From an uncultured Erysipelotrichales bacterium (lineage in GTDB: Bacteria > Bacillota_I > Bacilli_A > Erysipelotrichales > Coprobacillaceae), in the NCBI GenBank assembly GCA_934754755.1, contig CAKVJS010000085.1, positions 1-5,662 of the forward strand: 5,662 bases of DNA, in the 5' to 3' direction. Of this stretch, positions 1-5,185 are shown piece by piece. A program made the position numbers and the translations under genes. How positions within the stretch are numbered: position 1 is the first letter of the stretch; each line of letters starts with the position of its first letter. The notes under the pieces were generated by a model that did not search any database, was not told the DNA's origin, and worked only from the letters and a program-made list of their open reading frames with translations.

Positions 1-44
1 CTACCCATTCTATTATATTATTAAGATAAGGAGGTAGTATTTTC

Positions 45-1016
45 ATGAAAAAATTACATTGGGGTATTATTGGCTGTGGGTATATTGCGGGTAATATGGC
101 ACAGGCATTGCAAGAAGTAAATGGTGAAATATATGCGGTTTGTGATATTGATAAAGAAAAAGCAAACGCGTTTAAACAAGATCATCATGTGGAACATGTA
201 TATTACGATTTACAAGACTTATTAGCAGACGAACAAGTGGATGTTGTGTATGTTGCGACCCCACACAATAGCCATTATGCGATTATGAAACAAGTGGTAA
301 CTGCTAAAAAACACGTCTTATGTGAAAAGGCAATAACTGTTAATGATCGACAATTGGAGGAGATTGTTTCTCTCGCAAAAGAAAATAATGTGATTGTACA
401 AGAAGCGATGACAATTTTCCATATGCCATTATATAAAAAATTACAAGAAATCGTTCGTGCCGGTACTATTGGTAAGGTTAAAATGGTGCAAGTGAATTTT
501 GGTAGTTGTAAGGAATATGATGTTACCAATCGATTCTTCTCTAAGGAATTGGCTGGCGGAGCTTTATTGGATATTGGTGGCTATGCTACTAGTTTTGCTC
601 GATATTTTTTATCATCTTGTCCCTCTACCGTAATTACTACGGCGCAATATTTTGAAACAGGGGTCGATGAACAATCAGGTATTGTTATGAAAAATGCGGA
701 TGGACAGATGGTTGTTATGGCGCTATCCATGCGTGCTAAGCAGCCAAAACGAGGCGTTATCTCTGGCGAATTAGGGTATATAGAAGTCAGTGAATATCCT
801 CGTAGTGATAAAGCTACGATTACCTATACAAGCACTGGTGAACAAGAAGTGATTAACTGCGGAAAAACGAGTGATGCTTTGCAATATGAAGTCATTGATA
901 TGCAAGAGTATATCGAACACAATAGTGGTCAGTATGAGTTACAATTAAGTCGAGATGTATCATCCCTATTAAGTCAAGTTCGCACCCAATGGGGGATGGT
1001 ATACCCATTTGAATAA
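45..1016 (+). CDS. Gfo/Idh/MocA-family NAD(P)-dependent oxidoreductase
   Basis: This is a 323-residue cytoplasmic dehydrogenase of the Gfo/Idh/MocA family, whose members oxidise or reduce sugars, inositols and related polyols. The N-terminal Rossmann fold shows GCGYIA (residues 10-15) after the first strand. CDID (33-36) closes the second strand, and its acidic residues favour NAD over NADP (inference). ATPHNSH (71-77) and CEKA (93-96) follow. K95 is in the place of the family's EKP lysine. The C-terminal half has GGALLDIGGY (171-180), with D176 and Y180 where the dihydrodiol/xylose dehydrogenase branch has its DxGxY motif. Length is normal for the family. The ATG start is set by AAGGAGG at 28-34, 10 nt upstream. 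The gene ends at a terminator and converges on the catabolic set to its right. Whether it opens a transcript or ends one cannot be seen, because only 44 bases precede it. The substrate is unknown; a sugar or sugar-acid oxidation linked to the neighbouring pathway is possible but unproven. Confidence 0.9.
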   Translation: MKKLHWGIIGCGYIAGNMAQALQEVNGEIYAVCDIDKEKANAFKQDHHVEHVYYDLQDLLADEQVDVVYVATPHNSHYAIMKQVVTAKKHVLCEKAITVNDRQLEEIVSLAKENNVIVQEAMTIFHMPLYKKLQEIVRAGTIGKVKMVQVNFGSCKEYDVTNRFFSKELAGGALLDIGGYATSFARYFLSSCPSTVITTAQYFETGVDEQSGIVMKNADGQMVVMALSMRAKQPKRGVISGELGYIEVSEYPRSDKATITYTSTGEQEVINCGKTSDALQYEVIDMQEYIEHNSGQYELQLSRDVSSLLSQVRTQWGMVYPFE

Positions 1017-1048
1017 TAAAAAAACACCCCTTTCGGTGTTTTTTTATT
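1015..1048. terminator. Bidirectional intrinsic terminator between convergent genes
   Basis: A perfect 14-bp inverted repeat (1015-1028 with 1035-1048) encloses a 6-nt loop. The core is AACACC/GGTGTT, flanked by seven A's on the left arm and seven T's on the right. It therefore reads as a hairpin followed by a U-tract on either strand. It lies between two convergent coding regions, starts within the stop codon of the left gene, and contains the stop codon (1044-1046) of the right gene in its T-run. It should end transcription of both the dehydrogenase gene and the PTS EIIA gene. Confidence 0.9.
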
Positions 1049-1541
1049 TTGTGATTGTAATAATTGGGTCAGATGGTGAGAGCGTACCGGTGTGACTTTG
1101 TACTTTGGTAAAAGTAGCTGTATTACTAATAACTACCATAATCGTTCCATCGTATCCTTGTTCTTTAATATAGGCAAAATCAACAGTACATAGTGGATCA
1201 TTGCGTTGGATCGTATCACCTTGTTGTAAGGAGCTAGTAAAACCTTTTCCTTTCAGATTCACGGTATCGATTCCAATATGGATTAAAACTTCAACACCAT
1301 CTTTTGTAGTAATTCCAAAGGCATGTTGGGTTGGAAACACGACAGTTACTGTACCGCTAATAGGGCTAACAAGTTCATTTTCGCTAGCTATAATACCAAC
1401 ACCTTTTCCTAATGCTTCTGATTGAAAGGCTGGATCAGAAACTTCTTGAATATCTTTTACGGTACCCTTACAAAGTGCTGTTAATACAAACGGTTGTGTA
1501 TCCTCCGTCGTTGTCTTTTTTGATTTAAATAGATTAAACAT
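1044..1541 (-). CDS. Single-domain PTS glucose-type EIIA component (Crr-like)
   Basis: This is a 165-residue cytoplasmic phosphocarrier of the glucose-family EIIA type. It accepts phosphate from HPr on a histidine and passes it to an EIIB cysteine. Diagnostic parts are SPISGTV (59-65), THAFGI-like TQHAFGI (71-77) with the accessory His73, and VLIHIGIDTVNLKGKGF (85-101) with the phospho-acceptor His88. The length matches free-standing EIIA-Glc proteins. The chosen start is the ATG at 1541, with GGAGG (complement of 1550-1554) 8 nt upstream. A TTG further upstream at 1556 is in frame but would put the Shine-Dalgarno sequence inside the gene. It is the last gene of the minus-strand set, 73 bp after the GntR gene. 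The EIIBC at 3816-5168 lacks an EIIA domain, so this protein is its most likely partner (inference from context); it could also serve other EIIBC permeases in the cell. Confidence 0.93.
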   Translation of the reverse strand: MFNLFKSKKTTTEDTQPFVLTALCKGTVKDIQEVSDPAFQSEALGKGVGIIASENELVSPISGTVTVVFPTQHAFGITTKDGVEVLIHIGIDTVNLKGKGFTSSLQQGDTIQRNDPLCTVDFAYIKEQGYDGTIMVVISNTATFTKVQSHTGTLSPSDPIITITK

Positions 1542-1565
1542 TTCTAATTCCTCCAATTATTTCTT

Positions 1566-1594
1566 ACTTTATAACTAGTATAACCGAATTGCAA
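1566..1594 (-). promoter_or_regulatory. Weak candidate promoter for the EIIA gene
   Basis: The 73-bp gap between the GntR and EIIA genes holds TTGCAA (1589-1594) as a possible -35 on the minus strand. Downstream of it are poor -10 options: TATAAA as the complement of 1568-1573 with 15-bp spacing, or TAAAGT at 1566-1571 with 17 bp. A better -10 look-alike, TATACT (complement of 1577-1582), has no matching -35. A short imperfect palindrome (TTATA, 5 nt, TATAA; 1569-1583) overlaps it. No terminator is visible in the gap. EIIA may simply be read through from the operon, with extra local initiation possible. Confidence 0.22.
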
Positions 1595-1614
1595 GTATTT
1601 TACGTTTATTTCTT

Positions 1615-2325
1615 TTACTTTCGACGTGCCTGATACGTGCTCGCATCGAAGGCATTTATATAGCTGCAGCTATAATGGATTGCTGTGATGGTACTATAAC
1701 AAAAGATACGTCCATCCGATAGGATTCCTCGACTTTGAATATGCATAGCGGGAAATCCTTTTTTTTGGCGTAATAATTGTGCCTCTTCCTTGGTGATTTG
1801 CGATGCTTCATATTGGGTAATGAAGTGGGAAATTTTATATCCTCGTTTCATTACATAGCCTTGCACAGAGTCAGCTACATCTGCCTCTTTTAAAGAGCTA
1901 AACAGAGTGGTAGGAAGATACGAGGTTTCTATTTGACTAAGAACATAATTTAGATATCGCAGGCGTTGGAATTGCCAGACATAGTCATTACTTTCTAAAC
2001 CAAATATTTTTTTAAGTTCGGTTGTTACCTTTATTTTTTTTAAATATAAAGGTTTCGATTCAATGTTGCAATAGGAGGTTTCCAACATGGAGTTATAAAT
2101 TAAGGAATTATCTTTAAATTCTTTATTAATATATAATCCTGCACCCTGAATCGGATGAATAATACCAATATTATGTAACTTTTGTAATGCTTTTTGTATT
2201 GTAAAACGAGAAACATCATAGTGCAAAGCCAATTGCCTTTGCGGTGGTAATTGGCTTTGATAATAGTTTTGATAAATTTTACTAATTAAGTCTGTCGCAA
2301 TAAAATCACTTTTTGTTTCTGTCAT
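1615..2325 (-). CDS. GntR-family (HutC/UTRA type) transcriptional regulator
   Basis: This 236-residue DNA-binding protein has an N-terminal GntR winged helix and a C-terminal UTRA effector domain. The winged helix covers about residues 8-67: LPPQRQLALHYDVSRFTIQK (26-45) is the family's LPSERxLA...VSRxTVRKAL motif, and GIIHPIQGAGLYI (54-66) is the wing. The rest, about 85-230, has the spacing and character of UTRA, including YLPTTLF-type and final CYSTI strand segments. UTRA regulators usually sense sugar phosphates or similar small molecules and repress nearby genes until the ligand appears. The ATG at 2325 is preceded by AGGTG (complement of 2331-2335) 5 nt upstream. An ATG 5 bases earlier stops after two codons. 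The gene lies 46 bp after the dehydratase gene on the same strand. It is the natural candidate for control of both divergent promoters at 3604-3776 (inference). Confidence 0.9.
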   Translation of the reverse strand: MTETKSDFIATDLISKIYQNYYQSQLPPQRQLALHYDVSRFTIQKALQKLHNIGIIHPIQGAGLYINKEFKDNSLIYNSMLETSYCNIESKPLYLKKIKVTTELKKIFGLESNDYVWQFQRLRYLNYVLSQIETSYLPTTLFSSLKEADVADSVQGYVMKRGYKISHFITQYEASQITKEEAQLLRQKKGFPAMHIQSRGILSDGRIFCYSTITAIHYSCSYINAFDASTYQARRK

Positions 2326-2341
2326 ACCATCACCTACAATG

Positions 2342-2348
2342 AGTATAC
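2342..2348 (-). promoter_or_regulatory. Possible internal -10 / GTATAC palindrome before the GntR gene
   Basis: The 46-bp gap between the dehydratase and regulator genes contains GTATAC (2343-2348), a perfect palindrome. On the minus strand it overlaps TATACT (complement of 2342-2347), a good -10 sequence. A 4/6 match to a -35 (TGGAAA) lies 18 bp upstream. The site could give the regulator its own weak promoter with autoregulation, since GT...AC symmetry is common in GntR operators (family knowledge). A 6-bp palindrome is also easily found by chance. Confidence 0.2.
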
Positions 2349-2371
2349 CTGCATTTTAGAAATAATTTCCA

Positions 2372-3571
2372 TTATGGGGTAAAATGTGTACCATCGGGTA
2401 AGCGGCTTTCTGTCCACTCATGTTTGCGATAATAGCCAGGGTATTTCTTAATTTGTTCTTCGTCAAAATCGACACCAATACCAATCGCATCGATGGGATA
2501 GAAATAACCATTTTTAGCTACTGGATAGTTCGTAAATACTTTCTTGGTATTTTCTTTGAATTCAATGTTTTCTTGAATGACAGTGTTATGTAAATGAATA
2601 TTTAAATGGATGTTGACCCCCACGCCAATCGGCGTAATATCAGGTGGTGTATGCCACGCAATTTGGACACCATACATTTGACAAACGGCGCTTAATTTTA
2701 AGGCCGGAGTGATACCACCGATTTGTGAAACGTGACAACGAATGAAATCAATATTACGATTTTTAATAATACTTTCCCATTCCGCCGGGTTATTAAACAA
2801 CTCTCCAGTAGCTACCGGTGTCACCGTGTTTTGTTTCAATTTATCATACCATTGGATTTGATCTAAAGGTAATACGTCTTCAATAAAGTATGGTTTATAA
2901 GGCTCCACATCTTTACAAAATTGAATAGCTTGGTGTGGGTATAAACGTTCATGGACATCATGTAGGATGTGAAAACGATCGCCATAGTGTTGGCGCAATT
3001 GCTTAAACATATCGACTGTTTTAGCCATATAATAATCTTGATCAAAGTAGGTTCCGCTAGTACGGGTTCCTTGTAAGTGGACATTTTTTGCATTCCCCCC
3101 ATAAAAACCAATTTGACAACGAATATATTTATAGCCTTCCGTTAAATACCCATCGATATCTCGTTTTAAGCTATCCATATCATCCGCAATAGCATGGGTA
3201 TAACAAGGAATCGCATCGCGCGATTTCCCACCGAACAGTTGGTACAGTGGCATCTTCGCTAATTTCGCTTTGATATCCCATAAGGCCATATCAATACCGG
3301 CTACGGCATTATTTAAAACCGGACCATTGCGCCAATAGCTATTCATCATCATCGTATGCCATAAGTCTTCAATATGGTTGGCATCACGACCAATAAGTAA
3401 TGGTTTTAAATAGGTATCGATAGCTGTCTTAACGACATAAGGTCGTTGTTGAAAGGTAGCACAACCAACACCATATACATTTTTATCGGTCAACACTTTA
3501 ACGACAACTAGATTGTGGCGGTCAGGATTGGTAACATAACTAATCACATCAGTAATCTTTGTTGGATCCAT
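2372..3571 (-). CDS. Enolase-superfamily sugar-acid dehydratase, ManD/RspA-like
   Basis: This 399-residue cytoplasmic Mg-dependent enzyme belongs to the mandelate racemase/enolase superfamily and is closest in pattern to D-mannonate dehydratase/RspA. Such enzymes abstract the proton alpha to a carboxylate and eliminate water, giving 2-keto-3-deoxy acids. An N-terminal capping domain (about 1-115) contains [20 protein letters not shown] (94-113). The barrel follows: IRCQIG (150-155), LHDVHERL (203-210; metal ligand D205, acid H207), FIEDVLP (229-235; E231), GELFN (256-260; E257), HTPPDITP (307-314; H307) and IQE (332-334; E334). Relative to my recollection of Novosphingobium ManD numbering, D205, H207, E231, E257, H307 and E334 all sit at a constant offset of five. 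However, the 150s loop is about nine residues shorter, no Tyr falls where catalytic Tyr159 should be, and the C-terminus ends DGTHFTP rather than DGT-x-W-N-W. The start ATG has TAAGGAGG (complement of 3579-3586) 7 nt upstream. It is the first gene of the minus-strand set. The family call is firm; the substrate is not. Confidence 0.88.
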   Translation of the reverse strand: MDPTKITDVISYVTNPDRHNLVVVKVLTDKNVYGVGCATFQQRPYVVKTAIDTYLKPLLIGRDANHIEDLWHTMMMNSYWRNGPVLNNAVAGIDMALWDIKAKLAKMPLYQLFGGKSRDAIPCYTHAIADDMDSLKRDIDGYLTEGYKYIRCQIGFYGGNAKNVHLQGTRTSGTYFDQDYYMAKTVDMFKQLRQHYGDRFHILHDVHERLYPHQAIQFCKDVEPYKPYFIEDVLPLDQIQWYDKLKQNTVTPVATGELFNNPAEWESIIKNRNIDFIRCHVSQIGGITPALKLSAVCQMYGVQIAWHTPPDITPIGVGVNIHLNIHLHNTVIQENIEFKENTKKVFTNYPVAKNGYFYPIDAIGIGVDFDEEQIKKYPGYYRKHEWTESRLPDGTHFTP

Positions 3572-3603
3572 TTGGTATCCTCCTTAACTAAATTTATATA
3601 CGT

Positions 3604-3632
3604 ATTAAAACACCGATCTACAGCCTTGTCAA
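3604..3632 (-). promoter_or_regulatory. Sigma-A-type promoter for the dehydratase-gntR-EIIA set
   Basis: On the minus strand there is a perfect -35 TTGACA (complement of 3627-3632), a 17-bp spacer and TTTAAT (complement of 3604-3609, 5/6 match to TATAAT). A TG at the extended -10 position lies one base upstream of the -10. Transcription would start near 3597, about 25 nt before the ATG at 3571 and just upstream of the strong Shine-Dalgarno sequence. Confidence 0.75.
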
Positions 3633-3637
3633 TTTGG
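3626..3637 (+). repeat. Direct repeat copy 1, TTGTCAATTTGG (candidate operator)
   Basis: TTGTCAATTTGG here and TTGACAATTTTGG at 3731-3743 are the same motif apart from one substitution and one extra T. The two copies begin 105 bp apart, close to ten helical turns. This copy overlaps the -35 of the minus-strand promoter. The core TTGWCAA is its own reverse complement apart from the central base, as expected for a site bound by a dimer. The pairing suits a repressor that bridges the two promoters, but the repeat is short and the role is inferred. Confidence 0.4.
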
Positions 3638-3716
3638 AATGTTAAAATTAGCGTTATCGACCAAAATACCAATCCAATTCTTGTATAAAAAATCCAAAAC
3701 CCCTTCTAAATCAACG

Positions 3717-3750
3717 TTTTTAGACGGTTTTTGACAATTTTGGGTTATTT
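3717..3750 (+). promoter_or_regulatory. Helically phased T-tracts upstream of the EIIBC promoter
   Basis: T-runs begin at 3717 (5 T), 3728 (5 T), 3738 (4 T) and 3748 (3 T), so they are 10-11 bp apart, one per helical turn. They end at the -35 of the EIIBC promoter. Phased A/T tracts bend DNA and can act as UP elements for RNA polymerase (established knowledge). In this sequence the effect is inferred. AT-richness makes some phasing likely by chance. Confidence 0.4.
3731..3743 (+). repeat. Direct repeat copy 2, TTGACAATTTTGG (candidate operator)
   Basis: This is the second copy of the TTGWCAATTT(T)GG motif, just upstream of the EIIBC promoter. It contains a perfect -35 hexamer, TTGACA (3731-3736). 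The nearest good -10, TATAAT at 3758-3763, is 21 bp away, too far for normal sigma-A spacing. A protein-binding role is therefore at least as plausible as a promoter role. Confidence 0.4.
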
Positions 3751-3776
3751 GAAACTGTATAATTTTATGCTATGAT
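3749..3776 (+). promoter_or_regulatory. Sigma-A-type promoter for the EIIBC-aldolase set
   Basis: The best-spaced promoter has -35 TTGAAA (3749-3754), a 16-bp spacer and -10 TATGAT (3771-3776). TG at 3768-3769 gives an extended -10. Transcription would start near 3783, leaving a leader of about 33 nt with the ribosome binding site at 3796-3801. A second perfect -10 hexamer, TATAAT (3758-3763), lies inside the spacer but pairs badly with any -35: TTGACA at 3731 is 21 bp away. It could be a minor start. Confidence 0.65.
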
Positions 3777-3786
3777 ACCGTTGTAA
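3773..3786 (-). promoter_or_regulatory. Possible CcpA catabolite-responsive element (cre)
   Basis: Read on the minus strand the site is TTACAACGGTATCA. Against the consensus TGWAANCGNTNWCA it matches 9 of 11 defined positions, including the central CG and the right-hand TNWCA. It overlaps the end of the -10 and the expected start of the EIIBC transcript, where bound CcpA would block initiation. A PTS permease for a secondary carbon source is a usual CcpA target. Two mismatches keep the call tentative. Confidence 0.35.
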
Positions 3787-3795
3787 ACATTGAAA

Positions 3796-3801
3796 AAGGA
3801 G
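3796..3801 (+). promoter_or_regulatory. Ribosome binding site of EIIBC gene, unusually wide spacing
   Basis: AAGGAG lies 14 nt before the ATG at 3816, several bases more than the usual 5-10. The gap is an alternating AT run (TATATATA). No ATG, GTG or TTG lies nearer in frame, and the protein's N-terminus at 3816 fits EIIB domains, so the start stands. The long gap also holds the right arm of the inverted repeat and may reduce translation. Confidence 0.6.
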
Positions 3802-3815
3802 ATATATATACAGTT

Positions 3816-5168
3816 ATGACTAAAAATGAGATAGTAGATAAAATTATTGATCTTGTTGGTGGCAAAGAAAATATCAATAATGTTTGGCATTGTATGACGC
3901 GTTTGCGTTTTGATATTAAAGATGATACCAAAGTCGATAAAGAGCAACTAGAAAAACTAGACGCTGTGTTAGGTGTTGCTTTTACGAAAGACCAATTACA
4001 AGTAATCGTTGGTCCATCGGTGGATCAATATTGTGATATTCTAGTAAACAAGTTAGGTTTGAAAACAAGCGTATCTTCTAAAGTCACAAAAGAGAAGAAT
4101 AAAAAAGGCATTGTTGCCTGGTTTATGGATACCTTGTCGGGTGTATTTGGACCGATTGTACCAGCTATTGCGGGAGCTGGAATGATCAAAGGGATTATTT
4201 CTGGTTTTGTTGCCTTACATATGTTAAATGGTGACTCCGATACGGTAAAAGTTATCGATATGTTAGCGAGTGGTGTATTTAATTTTCTTCCATTTTTCTG
4301 TGCCGTATCCGCAGCAAAAAAGTTTAAAACAAATGAATATATAGCAGCAGCGATTGCAGCCACAATCATGTTTCCATCGATGGTCAGTGCAGCAGCGGCT
4401 GGTAAAGCACAATTCTTATTTGCGGGATTTATTCCGGTACCCGTATTTAATTATACTGGATCAGTTGTTCCGATCATTATTGCGGTATGGGCACTTAGCT
4501 ATATATATCGCTACGTTGATGATCATATGCCCGAAGTATTACGTACGGTTGTAACCCCGACGGGAGCGCTGTTTATTGCAGGATTTTTAACCCTAGTAAT
4601 TATTGGACCAATTGGAATTTGGATTGGAAAGGGACTAGCCTTTGCGGTAAATTCATTATATAGCGTATCGTATCCATTGGCTGGATTTGTCTTAGGTTTT
4701 ATTCGCCCTACTTCTATTCTTGTAGGAATTCACCATGCCTTTACGCCGATTGCCTTAGAAAACTTTGCGACAAAAGGTTGGGATATGTTAATGCCAACGA
4801 TGTTTATCGCAAACATTGGAATTGTTGGTGCAACAGCTGCTATATACTTTAAACCGGGACTTACAAAGAAAGAAAAAACATTAGTTGTATCTTCGGTTAT
4901 ATCAGGTGCATTAGGAATTACAGAACCGGCCTTATTTGGTCTTTTAACAAAGTATAAAAAGGGAATTATCGCTGCTTCTATTGGAGCTGGAATCGGTTCC
5001 GCCTTTATCAGTTTCTTTGGTGTTAAATTATATGGTTATATTTTATCCAGCTTCTTTAGTATTCCAGCATATATTGGACCTAAATTTTTCTTTGCTGTAG
5101 GTGGCTGGATTATTGGGTTTGTAGTTTCCTTTATTATTTCTTATGTTCTTATTGTTAAAGAAAAATAG
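3816..5168 (+). CDS. PTS permease EIIBC, glucose superfamily (sucrose/beta-glucoside branch)
   Basis: This 450-residue inner-membrane permease takes up a carbohydrate and phosphorylates it during transport. Residues 1 to about 80 are the EIIB domain, with the phospho-cysteine C26 in NVWHCMTRLRF (22-32), the usual signature of this branch. After a charged linker (about 85-100, rich in Lys) the EIIC domain runs to the C-terminus. It has roughly ten hydrophobic segments, starting around FGPIVPAIAGAGMIKGI (111-127). The conserved GIHHAFTPI (304-312) and GITEPALFGL (367-376) motifs are present. BglF-type proteins of about 610 residues carry a C-terminal EIIA domain. Here the protein stops after EIIC with IVKEK, so it needs a separate EIIA, probably the one at 1044-1541. 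The aldolase gene follows 17 bp downstream in the same transcript. The substrate cannot be read from sequence. The neighbours suggest a sugar acid or a sugar converted to one, whereas the closest characterised branch moves glucosides, sucrose and trehalose. Confidence 0.92.
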   Translation: MTKNEIVDKIIDLVGGKENINNVWHCMTRLRFDIKDDTKVDKEQLEKLDAVLGVAFTKDQLQVIVGPSVDQYCDILVNKLGLKTSVSSKVTKEKNKKGIVAWFMDTLSGVFGPIVPAIAGAGMIKGIISGFVALHMLNGDSDTVKVIDMLASGVFNFLPFFCAVSAAKKFKTNEYIAAAIAATIMFPSMVSAAAAGKAQFLFAGFIPVPVFNYTGSVVPIIIAVWALSYIYRYVDDHMPEVLRTVVTPTGALFIAGFLTLVIIGPIGIWIGKGLAFAVNSLYSVSYPLAGFVLGFIRPTSILVGIHHAFTPIALENFATKGWDMLMPTMFIANIGIVGATAAIYFKPGLTKKEKTLVVSSVISGALGITEPALFGLLTKYKKGIIAASIGAGIGSAFISFFGVKLYGYILSSFFSIPAYIGPKFFFAVGGWIIGFVVSFIISYVLIVKEK

Positions 5169-5185
5169 AAAGAAGGCATAACAAG

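Larger units (their letters stand above)
3753..3815. repeat. Perfect 9-bp inverted repeat AACTGTATA / TATACAGTT
   Basis: AACTGTATA (3753-3761) is matched by its exact reverse complement TATACAGTT (3807-3815), with 45 bp between. The left arm lies between the -35 and -10 of the EIIBC promoter. The right arm lies between the Shine-Dalgarno sequence and the ATG. A third copy of the TGTATA core stands at 3682-3687. Dyad-symmetric half-sites of this kind flanking a start region suit a dimeric repressor, but 9-bp matches are not rare in AT-rich DNA and the function is inferred. Confidence 0.35.

Noticed and set aside
1542..1556. Upstream TTG start that would lengthen the EIIA by five residues (MEELE).
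   Set aside because: The extra codons contain the GGAGG ribosome binding site of the ATG at 1541, so they are leader, not protein.
3598..3605. ATACGTAT, a perfect 8-bp palindrome near the minus-strand transcription start.
   Set aside because: The symmetry does not extend beyond 8 bp and no second copy was found; in AT-rich DNA this is expected by chance.
3731..3763. TTGACA (3731) with TATAAT (3758) as the main EIIBC promoter.
   Set aside because: Both hexamers are perfect, but the spacer is 21 bp, well outside the usual 16-18; TTGAAA-16-TATGAT with an extended TG fits better.
3572..3815. Possible riboswitch or antiterminator leader (RAT/LicT type, as in beta-glucoside PTS operons).
   Set aside because: The predicted leaders are only about 25-35 nt, no GC-rich hairpin with a U-run is visible, and the locus encodes a GntR repressor rather than a BglG-type antiterminator.
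3765..3947. Short minus-strand frame (60 codons) across the EIIBC start.
   Set aside because: It overlaps the promoter and EIIB coding region antisense and lacks a ribosome binding site; its hydrophobic look comes from AT-rich codons.
4025..4369. Open frame on the minus strand inside the EIIBC gene (114 codons), and similar shorter frames within other genes.
   Set aside because: They lie opposite well-supported coding regions, have no ribosome binding site and resemble no protein; they are by-products of the coding strand.
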